64,000 bases of DNA from Streptomyces durocortorensis (GTDB lineage Bacteria > Actinomycetota > Actinomycetes > Streptomycetales > Streptomycetaceae). The DNA lies in the NCBI RefSeq assembly GCF_031760065.1, contig NZ_CP134500.1:2170001-2234000 (forward strand), given 5' to 3'. Within the stretch, counting starts at the first letter, position 1; each line of letters starts with the position of its first letter. The position numbers were made by a program, and so were the translations under genes. This document shows positions 9,080 to 20,410 of this stretch, one piece after another. Below the pieces are notes generated by a model, which ran no database searches, was not told the DNA's origin, and saw nothing but the letters and a program-made list of their open reading frames with translations.

Positions 9080-9777
9080 ACCGACAGCCCCAGCCCGCCC
9101 GGCCCGCCGAGGCCGCCGGTCTGGTCGCGGCGCAGGGCGATCGAGCCGAACGGGGTCCGCAGCCGCAGCCAGCCGCCCGAGGCGAACAGCGAGACCGGGA
9201 AGTCCGGGTCGGCGCGGAGGAAGCCGAGGGACTGGGCGGCGTGCACGGCGCGCAGGGGCAGGTCCGTCGTACCGACCGGCCGGGACCAGATCTCACGGCC
9301 GATCCGGTCGCGCTCGGCGCGGGTACGCGACTCCTCGGACAGCGCTTCGTCCCGCGTACGGAATTCGGCGACAGCCGCGTCGAGGGCGGTGCGCAGGGCG
9401 TCCGGACCGGGCAGCCCGGCCTGCTCCCGCCAGGGCCCCCGGGGCGGCAGGACACCGGTCCAGGGCGGCCCGGTGACGGGTGCGGGCAGCGCCCCGGCCT
9501 GCTCGCCGGGGCCCTCACCGGAGACGTCGAGGGACTCCAGCAGTTCCCCCGCCGACACCGTGATGTCGAGCGTCTCGGGGCGGGCCAGACGGGCCGCACG
9601 GACGGCGAGGACCTCGAAGGAGGGCGGGCGGCCGAACACGGCCAGCGCGTCGCCGCCGCCCGCCTGCAACCGGACCGCGGCGGCCCGGTCGTAGTGGAGC
9701 AGCCGGCCGAGGAAGGCGGCGAGATCCGCCGCCTCCCTCGGGTCGGCGAACAGCAGCGACTGCACGGGCACGGTCAT
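9067..9777 (-). CDS. Conserved actinobacterial hypothetical protein
   Basis: 236 residues, ATG at 9777, coupled by ATGA to the thioesterase upstream. The sequence is soluble and alanine-rich, with no signal peptide or membrane segment. I recognise no catalytic motif. Visible features are a conserved-looking N-terminus (SLLFADPREAADLAAFLGRLLHYD) and a C-terminal beta-rich part (GWLRLRTPFGSIALRRD). The position downstream of ettA and the thioesterase suggests it belongs to that operon. The C-terminus runs into the 18-bp repeat array, so its exact end may vary between strains. Confidence 0.75.
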   Translation of the reverse strand: MTVPVQSLLFADPREAADLAAFLGRLLHYDRAAAVRLQAGGGDALAVFGRPPSFEVLAVRAARLARPETLDITVSAGELLESLDVSGEGPGEQAGALPAPVTGPPWTGVLPPRGPWREQAGLPGPDALRTALDAAVAEFRTRDEALSEESRTRAERDRIGREIWSRPVGTTDLPLRAVHAAQSLGFLRADPDFPVSLFASGGWLRLRTPFGSIALRRDQTGGLGGPGGLGLSVGPG

Positions 9778-10196
9778 GCCGCGGCGGGCTCCTCTGCCAG
9801 GTACTGCTGGAGGAAGAGCTTCTCCTCGGCGGAGATCCGCCGGGGCCGCTCCGCCGCCAGGTCGTAGGGGACGACGACGGTCGAGGCGCGTACGTACACC
9901 TGGTCGTCGTCCTTGATCTCATAGGCGATCGTCAGGGACGCGGCGCCTATCTTCGTGACCCACGACTCGACGGTCACCGGCTCGTGCCGGTGGACCAGCG
10001 GCCGTACGTAGTCGATCTCGTGCCGGGCCACGACGGACCCGCCCGAGAACGACGGCGAGCCGTCCCCCGGCGCCAGCCGGAACATGAAGTCGATGCGCGC
10101 CTCCTCCAGATAGCGGAGGAAGACCACGTTGTTGACGTGGCCGAAGGCATCCATGTCCGACCAGCGCAGAGGGCAGCTGTAGAGGTGACGAGCCAA
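9774..10196 (-). CDS. Hot-dog fold acyl-CoA thioesterase (4HBT family)
   Basis: 140 residues. The 4-hydroxybenzoyl-CoA thioesterase motif is at the N-terminus: RWSDMDAFGHVNNVVFLRYLEEAR, with the catalytic-type Asp and the HVNN turn, followed by a RHEIDYVRPL strand. It likely hydrolyses a short or medium acyl-CoA. The best start is TTG 10196, which gives the normal family length and lies 5 bases after the EttA stop; upstream codons in the same frame lie inside ettA. The stop overlaps the next start by ATGA. Middle gene of a three-gene operon. Confidence 0.85.
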   Translation of the reverse strand: MARHLYSCPLRWSDMDAFGHVNNVVFLRYLEEARIDFMFRLAPGDGSPSFSGGSVVARHEIDYVRPLVHRHEPVTVESWVTKIGAASLTIAYEIKDDDQVYVRASTVVVPYDLAAERPRRISAEEKLFLQQYLAEEPAAA

Positions 10197-10201
10197 GACG
10201 A

Positions 10202-11866
<1,665 letters not shown>

Positions 11867-11993
11867 GAGAAACCGTCCGGCAGCAATAGAGGTGTGGGCA
11901 GATACACCCCATCTTGCCTGACGTCCAACCCCGGACGGAAACCCGTATCACCGTAGGCTCCTTCCTCGCACGTCACCGCATGTGTGCGGGCAC

Positions 11994-13487
11994 TCACTCG
12001 TCCTCGGTGCGCGCCTGCTTCCGGCGGAGGAGGAAGACCGCGCCGCCGCCCACGACGAGCAGTCCGATCGCCACGGCGGCGATCATCGGGGTGGCGCTGG
12101 AGCCACCGGTCGCGGCGAGGTCGCCCTCCAGGCCCGAGGTGCTGGAGCCGGTAGTGGCCGGGACGGACCGCTGGGCGCTCCGGGTGCCGATGTCGTTGCC
12201 CGCACCGCCGTCGGCCCCGTCCCCGCCCGGCGGGACGCTGCCGGCGGTGGCGCAGTCCAGCACCCCGGTGAAACTCTTCCGGAAGCCGCCGGGCCCGGTG
12301 ATGGCGAAGTCGTACGCCTGATCCTCGGCGACCGGAAGGGTCACGGTGCGGGTGGCCCCGGCCGCGACGGTGTGCTCGGCACCGGCCAGCTCGAACGTGA
12401 ACGGCGCGTCGCCACGGTTGGCGACGGTGATGTCGACGCCGCCCTTCGCGCAGTTCTCCCGGGCGGTCACCGCGGGGGCCGGGCCCGTCTCGGCCCAGGT
12501 GGCGGTGGCCCGTGCGGAGACCGTGGACTCGCTGGACCCGGCCAGGATCTGCGCCTGGGTCCGGCCGATCCCGGTGAAGGCCCGGCCGACCGGCACCTGG
12601 GTGGTGGCCTGGACGCTCAGCGCGGCGGAGCCGTCGGCGGTGTCCTTCGGCAGGTCGAAGTACAGCCGGTCGCCGTCGGCGGCGGCGGTGATGGCCTCGC
12701 CCTTCTCGTCGGTGACCCTGATCCCGCTGGCCGCCGCGTCCACCGGGGGCGACACCGAGACCTGGTCGGCGCCGGTGCGGACGGTCACGGGCCCCAGCCG
12801 CTCCCCGGCCCGGCCGGAGACCGCCGCCGGTTCCAGGGTCAGGGAGGCGCGGGGCTCCTTCGCGTTGCGCGCGTGGCGGTGCAGCCAGTCGGCCAGCTTC
12901 TCCGCCTGCTTGTCCGCCGCGGTGACGTCGGCGCCGTCCGAGTAGCGCCAGATGGCGACCTGGGTGCCTGCGGCGGCGGTCCGCTCGGTCAGCGGGCCGG
13001 TCCCGGCGGCCTCGGCGAGGGCGGCGAGGTCGTCGACCTGAGGGTAGGAGTGCTGGAGGATCCAGCGGATCTTCCCCGCGTTCCGGTTGCCGCCCAGCGA
13101 GGTTTCGGCCCAGGGGGTCTCCAGATACGTCGCCTGGTTCTGGGTGGGGTTGTGGAGGTCGATGCAGTACGTCTTGAGCTTGCCGCCGCCGTCCACGGTC
13201 ATCTCGAACAGCCCGGCGGGCAGTTCCTGGGTCCGGTCGGGCTCGCCGTTCTCGCCCGGCACGCGGAGCACGGCGCTGTCGAAGGTCTTCAGCCCGTCGA
13301 GCACCGCGGCCGCGCCGCCGTGGTGCCGCCCCGGGTCGCCGGCCACCGCCGGGCCCGCGCCGACGAGAGCGGCCGCCGCGACGAGACCGGAAAGCAGCAG
13401 CGCGGTGACCGGGCGCAGGATGCCTCGGCCGGGGGGCGCCCCTGTCGTACCGGAAGGCGCAGCGGACACTGAAGACTCAGACAACAC
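11994..13487 (-). CDS. Cys-Gln thioester-forming surface protein with LAXTG sorting signal
   Basis: 497 residues from GTG 13487, chosen because GGAGGGG lies a few bases upstream and the signal peptide (helix near residues 28-48, AVA cleavage site) then sits at the N-terminus. A thioester domain follows: Cys108 in KTYCIDLHN and Gln176 in GTQVAIWRYSDG are the residues that cross-link in this family to form a reactive bond for covalent attachment to amines. Further Ig-like beta domains fill residues 210-420. The C-terminus has LAATG (from residue 457), a membrane helix and LLRRK, a class E sortase signal. The protein should be covalently fixed to the wall. Confidence 0.88.
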   Translation of the reverse strand: MLSESSVSAAPSGTTGAPPGRGILRPVTALLLSGLVAAAALVGAGPAVAGDPGRHHGGAAAVLDGLKTFDSAVLRVPGENGEPDRTQELPAGLFEMTVDGGGKLKTYCIDLHNPTQNQATYLETPWAETSLGGNRNAGKIRWILQHSYPQVDDLAALAEAAGTGPLTERTAAAGTQVAIWRYSDGADVTAADKQAEKLADWLHRHARNAKEPRASLTLEPAAVSGRAGERLGPVTVRTGADQVSVSPPVDAAASGIRVTDEKGEAITAAADGDRLYFDLPKDTADGSAALSVQATTQVPVGRAFTGIGRTQAQILAGSSESTVSARATATWAETGPAPAVTARENCAKGGVDITVANRGDAPFTFELAGAEHTVAAGATRTVTLPVAEDQAYDFAITGPGGFRKSFTGVLDCATAGSVPPGGDGADGGAGNDIGTRSAQRSVPATTGSSTSGLEGDLAATGGSSATPMIAAVAIGLLVVGGGAVFLLRRKQARTEDE

Positions 13488-13626
13488 AGAATTCCCCTCC
13501 GGGCGGGACCCTCGCGCGTGGTGCGCGTGTGGGGAATGTCCCGCCAGCAGACCCAAGTGACCCATGAGCTCTGGGAATCCTAAGGAACGGGCGAAGAGCA
13601 ATCCCCCGTACTGCCCTGGGACAACC

Positions 13627-13641
13627 ATTCCGAATCGGAAT
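13627..13641. promoter_or_regulatory. Inverted repeat upstream of the surface-protein gene
   Basis: ATTCCGA-A-TCGGAAT: two perfect 7-bp arms around one base, 140 bp upstream of the surface-protein start and 35 bp beyond the ssb stop. A related CGAATCGGAATCG string occurs inside the ssb gene near 14043. Possible operator; no regulator identified. Confidence 0.3.
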
Positions 13642-13675
13642 CGTTATCGCCCAGGCGGCACCCCGGCCAGCCTTT

Positions 13676-14137
13676 TCAGGACACCGCCGCCATTTCACCG
13701 GCTCGCTCCCGCCCCTGCGGCGGCGGCTCCGCATCGCCGTCCGTAACACGCTCCGGACGCTCCGTCAGACCAGGCTCGGCCCTGATCGCCCTGCGGAAGG
13801 CGGCCGTTCCGCGGCTCAGGTCATGCCCCACGGCGACGGCCTCGACATCGACGAACGTCCGCCGCTGACCACCCTGTTCCTCCTCACGCACCTTCAACCG
13901 GCCGTGCACGAGCAGTGGTTCACCGACGGAAACGGAACCGGCCAGATTGACGGCCAGGGCCCGCCAGGCCCAGACGGTGTAGAAGCTGGTGTGCCCGTCG
14001 GCCCAGAGCTGTTTCTCGCGGTCCCAGCGGCGCGGTGTCACGGCGAATCGGAATCGCGCCATTCCTCCGGTGGCCGTCTCCCGGAACTCCACGGCCGTGG
14101 CCGCGTTTCCCACCAGCGTCACCAAGGTCTCATTCAT
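13676..14137 (-). CDS. ssbB: Single-stranded DNA-binding protein, SsbB-like
   Basis: 153 residues with one N-terminal OB fold (MNETLVTLVGNAATAVEFRET, then RFRFAVTPRRWD, SFYTVWAWRALA, VGEPLLVHGRLKV). The tail (DAEPPPQGRERAGEMAAVS) lacks the acidic DDDxPF tip of the main SSB, which marks the short paralogue. In Streptomyces the short SsbB is reported to act in chromosome segregation during sporulation, not in general replication. The neighbouring dynamin-like genes, which act at sporulation septa, fit that setting. ATG 14137 gives a standard N-terminus. Confidence 0.88.
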   Translation of the reverse strand: MNETLVTLVGNAATAVEFRETATGGMARFRFAVTPRRWDREKQLWADGHTSFYTVWAWRALAVNLAGSVSVGEPLLVHGRLKVREEEQGGQRRTFVDVEAVAVGHDLSRGTAAFRRAIRAEPGLTERPERVTDGDAEPPPQGRERAGEMAAVS

Positions 14138-14159
14138 TTTTCCCGCCCCCGATTCCTGT

Positions 14160-14200
14160 CCTGACGTGCTGTCGTCTTCCTGCCCTGACGTACTGTCGTC
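14160..14200. repeat. Pair of 17-bp direct repeats
   Basis: CCTGACGTGCTGTCGTC (14160-14176) recurs with one change at 14184-14200, a 24-bp period. The pair lies in the 124-bp gap between the dynamin-like gene stop and the ssb start, so it could be an ssb promoter element. Confidence 0.35.
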
Positions 14201-14261
14201 CGACGTTGCCGTACGGACTCCATGGTGGACGCCGGAAGGGAATCGCGCCGGGGCCTGTGGA

Positions 14262-16238
14262 CTACCGGCCGGTTGTGGAAAACTCCGCCACCGTCACGTA
14301 CCGCTCGCGCACCTCCCGGTAGCGCACCAGCTCGGCGGCGACCGGGTCCAGGACCCTCGCCCGGCCGCACGCGGCCGCGGCCTCGCGCAGCCGTCGCTCC
14401 GCGTCCTGCCCGTAGCGCCGGGCCGGTCCCCGGATGGCCGCCGCGCAGGACCACTCCACCAGCGGCCCGCCGACGACTCCGGCCAGCATGATCAGCGCGG
14501 GGGTGACGAGCCCCGGCTCCAGGACGCCGATGATCTGGCCGACCAGCCACAGACCGCCGAAGATCTGGATCAGCGTCATCGACACCTGGGCCAGCACCGC
14601 GGCGGGCCACCACTTGGGCCGGGGCGGCTTGGCCGGGCGCCCGCCGACCGGGGGGCCGCCCCTGCTGCCCCGCCCCTCGGCACCGTCACTCCCGGGCTGA
14701 TCATGCCGGCCGGAGCCGCCGCCCCGCCCGGTGGCTCCGGAGCGCCGCCCGGCACCGCCGCCCCGCCCGCCCGCACCGGGCGCCCCCGCCTTCACCGCCA
14801 GCTCGTCCAGCGCTTCGGGCAGCCCCTTCGCCCCGCTGAACGCGGCCTCCCGCACTGCCTGCGCCCAGGGTCCGGGCAGCCCGTCGGCGGCCTCGTCCGC
14901 GACGATCCGGACCGCCTGTTCGACCCGCTGCCGGGCCGTCAGTTCCTCCTCGGGCGGGGTGAGCGCCTGGCCCATCCGGTCCAGGCTGCCGGGCAGGCCC
15001 CGGGACTCGTACCAGCGCCACAGCCGCAGCCACGGCGTCCCGCAGGCCCGGCCCGCGTTCCTGCGCCACTCCCGCTCGGCGGCCTGCCCGGCGGCCGCCG
15101 CCCCGACGGCTTCGGCCAGCCGGTCGGTGAACTCCTCCCGGGCCCGTTCGCCGAGACCCGGCCGCCCCTCCGCCACGTACACGGGGCGCAGCCGCGCCGC
15201 CGCCGCGTCGACGTCGGCGGAGAGGCGGCGGGTGGCGGCCGTGCGGTCCTGGACGAACCGGCCGACCATCTCGCGCAGTTCGGGCACCCCGTCACCGGTG
15301 AGCGCGGACAGGGACATGACGGTGGCGCCGGGTTCGCCGTGCTCGCCGAGGGCGATGCCGTCCTCGTCGAGGAGGCGGCGCAGATCGTCGAGGACGAGGT
15401 CGGCGGCCTCGCCGGGCAGCCGGTCGGTCTGGTTGAGGACGACGAAGGTGACCTCGGCGTGTCCGGCGAGCGGGCGCAGATAGCGTTCGTGCAGGGCCGC
15501 GTCGGCGTACTTCTCCGGATCGACGACCCAGATCACCGCGTCGACCAGGGCCAGGACCCGGTCCACCTGTTCACGGTGTTCGGTGGCCGCCGAGTCGTGG
15601 TCGGGAAGGTCGACCAGGACGAGCCCCTGGAGCACCTCGTCGGAGGCGACGGGCCCGGGGTGGGGCCTGCGCCGCAGCCGCCCCGGGATGGCGAGGCGGT
15701 CCAGCAGTCCGGCGGCCCCGTCGGTCCAGCTGCACGCGATGGGCTGGGAGGTGGTGGGGCGGCGCAGCCCGGTGTCGGAGATCTGGGCCCCGGCCAGCGC
15801 GTTGAACAGGGTGGACTTCCCGCTGCCGGTGGCGCCCGCGACGGCGACGACGGTGTGCCGGGAGGAGAGCCGCTGCCGGGCCGCGGCCTCGTCCAGCACC
15901 CGTCCCGCCTCGGCGAGGGTGTCCCGGTCGAGCCGGGCCCGGGAGAGACCGACGAGTTCGCGCAGGGCGTCCAGGCGGGCGGGCAGCGGTCCGCCCGAGG
16001 GAACGTACGCCTCGACCTGTGGCCGTACGTCGTCCTCGTCCGGGACTCCGGGCCCGGGCTCCCCGCCCCGGCGGGCCTCGGCAGCGGCGGCGCGGCGGGC
16101 GATGAGCCCGTCGTCCCAGCGCCGGCCGGTGCGCTCGCCGTCGGGCCCCGGCGTGGGCCCGTCCTCACGGCCACCGTCCTTCCGCGGGCGGGCCTTCGCC
16201 GCACCGTTGTCGTGGTCCTCGTCCGTGACGGCGGTCAT
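14262..16238 (-). CDS. Membrane-anchored dynamin-like GTPase (DynA/DynB type)
   Basis: 658 residues. The GTPase domain has P-loop GATGSGKS (135-142), switch PTTSQ (161-165), G3 DLPDHDS (210-216) and G4 NQTD (269-272). Helical sequence follows, then a Gly/Arg-rich linker (about 480-535) and a hydrophobic hairpin of two membrane segments (about 545-572 and 575-597) before a short helical tail. This is the layout of bacterial dynamin-like proteins. In Streptomyces a pair of adjacent dynamins stabilises FtsZ rings at sporulation septa. The ATG at 16238 overlaps the partner stop (ATGA); ATG 16247 is possible. Annotated elsewhere simply as GTP-binding protein. Confidence 0.78.
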   Translation of the reverse strand: MTAVTDEDHDNGAAKARPRKDGGREDGPTPGPDGERTGRRWDDGLIARRAAAAEARRGGEPGPGVPDEDDVRPQVEAYVPSGGPLPARLDALRELVGLSRARLDRDTLAEAGRVLDEAAARQRLSSRHTVVAVAGATGSGKSTLFNALAGAQISDTGLRRPTTSQPIACSWTDGAAGLLDRLAIPGRLRRRPHPGPVASDEVLQGLVLVDLPDHDSAATEHREQVDRVLALVDAVIWVVDPEKYADAALHERYLRPLAGHAEVTFVVLNQTDRLPGEAADLVLDDLRRLLDEDGIALGEHGEPGATVMSLSALTGDGVPELREMVGRFVQDRTAATRRLSADVDAAAARLRPVYVAEGRPGLGERAREEFTDRLAEAVGAAAAGQAAEREWRRNAGRACGTPWLRLWRWYESRGLPGSLDRMGQALTPPEEELTARQRVEQAVRIVADEAADGLPGPWAQAVREAAFSGAKGLPEALDELAVKAGAPGAGGRGGGAGRRSGATGRGGGSGRHDQPGSDGAEGRGSRGGPPVGGRPAKPPRPKWWPAAVLAQVSMTLIQIFGGLWLVGQIIGVLEPGLVTPALIMLAGVVGGPLVEWSCAAAIRGPARRYGQDAERRLREAAAACGRARVLDPVAAELVRYREVRERYVTVAEFSTTGR

Positions 16239-17878
16239 CGCTGCCACCTCTCCTTCTGCAGTACGGAAAGCGCGGCGATCAGTTCGGCCTGGGGTTCGGG
16301 GGCGACGTCGAGGGCGTCGAGCGGGGCGAGGCGGCGGTCGCGTTCGCCGCCGAGCACCTGGTCGATATAGCCGGTCAGCAGCTCACCTCCCTTGTCACGG
16401 AGCCTCAGCGCACCCTGGGCACCGATGCGTTCGGCGAGCTGCTCCCCCGCCGTACGGGCCCGTCGGCCGCCGAGGAGGGCGGCCGCGAGGAGGGCGGCGA
16501 CGGTCTCGGGGTCGGGCGCCACGCTGCGGTCGAGCTGGCGCACCTCCTCGTCGGCCAGCTCCTCCAGGACCCGCCGCCACCTGCGTACGGCGACGGCGAT
16601 CCGCCCCTCGACGTCCTCGGCGGGCCCCCACCCCCCGGAGTCCCGTCCCGCGCCGTCGAACCGGAACAGGGCCCCGGCGGGCTCGCGACGCCACTGGGTG
16701 CGGATCTGTTCGTCGGCGGCGGAGACGGAGCACTGGAGGAGGGCCACCAGGCTGTCGACGAGCGCTTCGAGGAGTTCCTCGGGCGCGCTGTAGAGCGGGT
16801 AGCCGCGCCACCGGGTCCGCGCGTCCCCGGAGAGCACCGCCCCGCTCTGGAGGCGTCGTCTGATCCGGGCGGCCTCCTTGCCGTACGCGTCCTCGACCAC
16901 CCCGGTCAGCCGTACGGAGGCGGCGTACTGGGCGGCGACGGCGGCGGCCAGCTCGGGCATCCGTACGTTCAGCGACTCGATGACGCCGGACGCGGTGCGC
17001 CCCACCGCCTGCTGCCGGGCCGCGGGGTCCTGGGCCCGGTGGGTGAGCCAGGCGCGCAGCGGGGCGACGGCGGTGGTGGGGAGCAGTCCGCTGCCGCCGC
17101 CCGCGGACTCGGGCAGTTCGGGGATGGTGAACCGGGGTACGTCCCCGAGTCCGGCCCGGGTCAGCAGCGCCGCGTACTGCCGCGACACCTCGGCGATCAC
17201 CTGGTGGGGCACCCGGTCGAGGACGGTGATGAGGGCCGCGTCGTACTCCTTCGCGGTACGCAGCAGGTGCCAGGGCACGGCGTCGGCGTAGCGCGAGGCG
17301 GTGGTGACCATCACCCAGACGTCGGCGGCGCAGATCAGCTCGGCGGCGAGGACCCGGTTGCGGACGACGAGCGAGTCGATGTCGGGGGCGTCCAGGATCG
17401 CGAGCCCGCGGGGCAGACTGACGGCGGTCTCCACCCGGAGCGCGGTCTCCCCGTGCTCACCGCGCGCCCCGAGGTCGTCGAGCCCGTCGGGGTCGGGCGT
17501 CTGCCCCGGCGGCAGCCAGATCCGGGTGAGCTGCGGCAGCACGCGTACCCCGGCGAACCAGTGGTGGTCGTCGGGGTGGCAGACCAGCACCGGGGTCCGC
17601 GTCGTGGGCCGCAGCACCCCGGCCTCACTGACCCGGCACCCCACCAGCGAGTTCACCAGCGTGGACTTCCCGGCCCCGGTGGAGCCGCCGATCACGGCGA
17701 GCAGCGGCGCCTCGGGGTCCTTGAGGCGTGGGAGCAGGTAGTCGTCGAGCTGGGCGAGGAGTTCGACCCTGGTCTGCCGGGCGCGTTCGGCCCCCGGCAG
17801 GGGCAGTGGGAGACGCACAGCGGCGACACGGTCGCGCAGGGCGGAAAGTGCGTCGATGAGCTGAGGCCGTACGTCCAT
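16235..17878 (-). CDS. Dynamin-like GTPase partner (DynA/DynB type)
   Basis: 547 residues. P-loop [10 protein letters not shown] (64-73), PTTRTP switch (91-96) and G3 DAPDIDS (163-169) are clear. The G4 position reads VLDRVP, without the usual NKxD, so guanine specificity is less certain. No membrane helix is seen. The rest is predicted helical and could form the dynamin trunk. It is translationally coupled to the membrane-anchored partner, and the two probably form a hetero-oligomer at sporulation septa. ATG 17878 is chosen; the tandem GTGs just upstream (17887, 17884) are alternatives. This gene is first in the operon, with ssbB downstream. Confidence 0.75.
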   Translation of the reverse strand: MDVRPQLIDALSALRDRVAAVRLPLPLPGAERARQTRVELLAQLDDYLLPRLKDPEAPLLAVIGGSTGAGKSTLVNSLVGCRVSEAGVLRPTTRTPVLVCHPDDHHWFAGVRVLPQLTRIWLPPGQTPDPDGLDDLGARGEHGETALRVETAVSLPRGLAILDAPDIDSLVVRNRVLAAELICAADVWVMVTTASRYADAVPWHLLRTAKEYDAALITVLDRVPHQVIAEVSRQYAALLTRAGLGDVPRFTIPELPESAGGGSGLLPTTAVAPLRAWLTHRAQDPAARQQAVGRTASGVIESLNVRMPELAAAVAAQYAASVRLTGVVEDAYGKEAARIRRRLQSGAVLSGDARTRWRGYPLYSAPEELLEALVDSLVALLQCSVSAADEQIRTQWRREPAGALFRFDGAGRDSGGWGPAEDVEGRIAVAVRRWRRVLEELADEEVRQLDRSVAPDPETVAALLAAALLGGRRARTAGEQLAERIGAQGALRLRDKGGELLTGYIDQVLGGERDRRLAPLDALDVAPEPQAELIAALSVLQKERWQR

Positions 17879-18184
17879 GGTCACCACATGCGAAGAATGC
17901 CCAATTTTAGAGCCTTTTTGAAGCTTATAGCCCCCTCTGCGCGGCGGTTCCACCCTCCGGACAGAGTCCGGACAGAGGGGACGAGTGGGGCAGGGGCATA
18001 ACGAGTGCACAACACCCGGCGCGCGGGGGGCGAAAACTGGTGCAGGAATCGCACCCACCTGCGATTATCGGTTCGCTTCACCGAACCTCCACATCGTGCC
18101 ACGCAGGTGAAGCAACCGGGTCCAGGGGATCGGAGCCCTATCCTTGTCCCGGCACGGCCACGGAACCACCGATCAGGACTCCCG

Positions 18185-18257
18185 GCCCCCGTAGCTCAGT
18201 GGATAGAGCAGGTGCCTTCTAAGCACTTGGCCGCAGGTTCGAGTCCTGCCGGGGGCG
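18185..18257 (+). tRNA. tRNA-Arg (anticodon TCT)
   Basis: 73-nt cloverleaf. The acceptor stem GCCCCCG pairs with CGGGGGC (18250-18256). There is a D arm with GCTC/GAGC, an anticodon loop CTTCTAA (18216-18222) with TCT at 18218-18220, and a T arm GCAGG-TTCGAGT-CCTGC. CCA is not encoded, as is usual in Streptomyces. It reads AGA arginine codons, which are rare here. The 3' end is partly repeated at 22375-22393, suggesting use as an integration site. Confidence 0.97.
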
Positions 18258-18720
18258 CACGATCCAAGATCCTCTTTCGGGAGGGTCTTTTCTGCTGGTC
18301 AGGGCGGTTTCCGACGGCCGGTCGAGAAGCCGGGAAGCGAGGCCGAGGCGGCTTGGAATGTCCCGCTGAAATTGGAATGTCCCGCTGAAACCGGCCGGTG
18401 GCGAGGTTCGGCCTGGAACCGGCCGGCGGCGAGTTTCGCCGACCGGTCGGCCCGGAAGCGGCCCGCAGTTCGGGCCGCCCACTGGTGCTCTGTCGCCGCG
18501 GTGGCCGGGCGGAAGCACGCCCGGCTCGGAGCCGGAGGGGAGCGCGTGCGGGACGGTCGAAGTGCCCGGTGTCCGGCAACTGCCCACCCGACCGTCCGCG
18601 CCGGAGCAGGCCTGAGCTTCGATCCTCCTGTTCTTCACGGCCACCGGCCTTCCGGCTCGCGGACTTACAGCTGCCGTGACAGGCCCCGGCGGCGAGAATC
18701 CTCCCTAGTAGGGTCGGAAT
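18258..18720. other. Non-coding stretch after the tRNA
   Basis: 463 bp without a convincing gene. It holds a perfect 19-bp tandem duplication (18353-18390) and several CCGGCCGG(T/C)GGCGAG-like segments. A TAGGGT -10-like hexamer lies at 18709-18714, seven bases before the methyltransferase GTG. Confidence 0.6.
18353..18390. repeat. Perfect 19-bp tandem duplication
   Basis: TTGGAATGTCCCGCTGAAA at 18353-18371 is repeated exactly at 18372-18390, just inside the tRNA-proximal edge of the suspected island. Confidence 0.9.
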
Positions 18721-20397
18721 GTGGCTACCCCTCTGTTCATCGACACAGACCTTCATAACCTTCCCGCCCTCCCCGTGGAGGCTGTGGAACACGGTGAGGT
18801 CTTCACGCGACGCTGGGTGGTCGACCTTGCCCTCGATCTCCTCGGCTACACCGTGGACAAGGACCTCACCGAGGTGAGGCTTGTCGAGCCCGCCTGTGGC
18901 GCTGGTGCATTCCTGGTCGCGATCGCTTCAAGGATCAGTTCGTCCTGCCGCGCGCACAATCGCCCCATCACGGATGCACTCTCCGCAGTTCGAGCCCTGG
19001 ACCTGTTGCACCGCAACGTGCTGCGGAGCCGCGCGACTGTCGAGGCGCAGTTGGTTGCCGAGGGATGGCCGGCAGAGGAGTCGCGAAAGGTGGCTGCGGC
19101 TTGGGTCGAGCAAGGTGACTACCTACTGCAAGCTGACGCCGACCATCGAGCTGACTACGTGGTCGGCAACCCTCCGTACATCCGCCTCGAAGACGTTCCC
19201 GACGCCCGGATGACTGCATACCGTCAAGCCTGCACCACGATGGGTGGCCGAGCAGACATCTACATCGGCTTCTACGAAGTAGCGCTACGGAGCCTCGCCC
19301 CAGGGGGGCGGCTGGGCTTCATCTGTGCGGACCGCTGGATGCGGAACCAGTACGGTCGTCGACTCCGGCAGATGGTACGCAGCCGCTTCAGCATGGACGT
19401 GGCGCTTGTCATGCATGACGTAGATGCCTTCGACGATCAGGTCTCGGCCTATCCGGCCATCACGATCATCTCCAACCAGGCTCAGGGCCGCGCAGTGGCA
19501 GCAGACACCACCCGGGAGTTCGGCAGCGCGCAGGCCCGGGACTTTGTGTCCTGGTGTGCACAGGACTCCTCGCAGTCGATCACCACAACGGCGTTCCAAG
19601 CAGCCCGCATGCCCAACTGGTTCCCGGATGAGGATTCCTGGCCGGCCGCCTCCCCCGCCAGGCTGGCGGTACTCGAGGAACTCACAGAACGCTTCCGGCT
19701 GCTGGAAGACGACAAGACAGGCACTCGGGTCGGCATCGGCATTGCCACCGGCGCCGACAAGGTCTTCCTCACGGAAGACAAGGGGCTCGTCGAGAGCGAT
19801 CGCCTCCTCCCCATGGCCATGGTCCGCGACACGACCAGCGGTGCCCTCCACTGGCACGGCACATATCTGGTCAACCCATGGACAGCCGAGGGCCGCCTCG
19901 TCGATCTTGCCGCGTATCCCCGCCTCGCCTCGTACTTCGAGGAACATGGAACCGCGCTACGGAAGCGCTACGTCGCGACCAAGCAGCCTGATCGCTGGTA
20001 CAAGACGATCGACAAGGTCGATCGCCGCCTGATCGGTCGGCCGAAGCTGCTGTTGCCGGACATGAAGCTGACGATCCATCCGGTCCTCGATGAAGGCGGA
20101 CTGTACCCTCACCACAACCTGTACTTCATCGTCTCGGCAGCCTGGGACATGCGCGTTCTCGGCGGTCTGTTGCTGTCGAAAGTTGCCGAGGCTTTCGTAG
20201 AGGCGTACGCCGTCAAGATGCGAGGGGGAACGATCCGCTTCCAGGCTCAGTACCTCCGCAAGATCCGCGTGCCCGATCCGCAGGCGATCAGCGAGTGCGA
20301 CCAGGTCGCACTCAGGGAAGCCTTCGACAACCGCGATGCGCAGGCTGCCACTGAAGCTGCTCTGCGTGTCTATGGGCTCGCCGAACTACCCGACTAG
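18721..20397 (+). CDS. Type II N6-adenine DNA methyltransferase, PaeR7I/XhoI family
   Basis: 558 residues. SAM motif I is VEPACGAGAFL (residues 55-65) and the amino-methyltransferase motif IV is NPPY (150-153). A C-terminal target-recognition region follows. The next gene resembles R.PaeR7I, so this is most likely the cognate enzyme methylating adenine in CTCGAG. GTG 18721 is taken as start: the EPACG fold begins right after it, and a TAGGGT hexamer seven bases upstream suggests a leaderless transcript. GC content is visibly lower than in flanking genes, with many A/T third positions, consistent with transfer. One CTCGAG site lies inside the gene at 19672-19677. Confidence 0.88.
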   Translation: MATPLFIDTDLHNLPALPVEAVEHGEVFTRRWVVDLALDLLGYTVDKDLTEVRLVEPACGAGAFLVAIASRISSSCRAHNRPITDALSAVRALDLLHRNVLRSRATVEAQLVAEGWPAEESRKVAAAWVEQGDYLLQADADHRADYVVGNPPYIRLEDVPDARMTAYRQACTTMGGRADIYIGFYEVALRSLAPGGRLGFICADRWMRNQYGRRLRQMVRSRFSMDVALVMHDVDAFDDQVSAYPAITIISNQAQGRAVAADTTREFGSAQARDFVSWCAQDSSQSITTTAFQAARMPNWFPDEDSWPAASPARLAVLEELTERFRLLEDDKTGTRVGIGIATGADKVFLTEDKGLVESDRLLPMAMVRDTTSGALHWHGTYLVNPWTAEGRLVDLAAYPRLASYFEEHGTALRKRYVATKQPDRWYKTIDKVDRRLIGRPKLLLPDMKLTIHPVLDEGGLYPHHNLYFIVSAAWDMRVLGGLLLSKVAEAFVEAYAVKMRGGTIRFQAQYLRKIRVPDPQAISECDQVALREAFDNRDAQAATEAALRVYGLAELPD

Positions 20398-20410
20398 AAA
20401 GGAACGGATC

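Noticed and set aside
8618..9694. Plus-strand frame through the 18-bp repeats with a Pro-Gly-Pro-Thr hexapeptide pattern
   Set aside because: It starts inside the ABC ATPase gene and runs antisense to the conserved minus-strand protein. The peptide repeat simply reflects DNA period 18.
18353..18390. 19-bp tandem duplication as an attachment core
   Set aside because: It shows no similarity to the tRNA end or to the 22.4-kb site, so it is listed only as a repeat.
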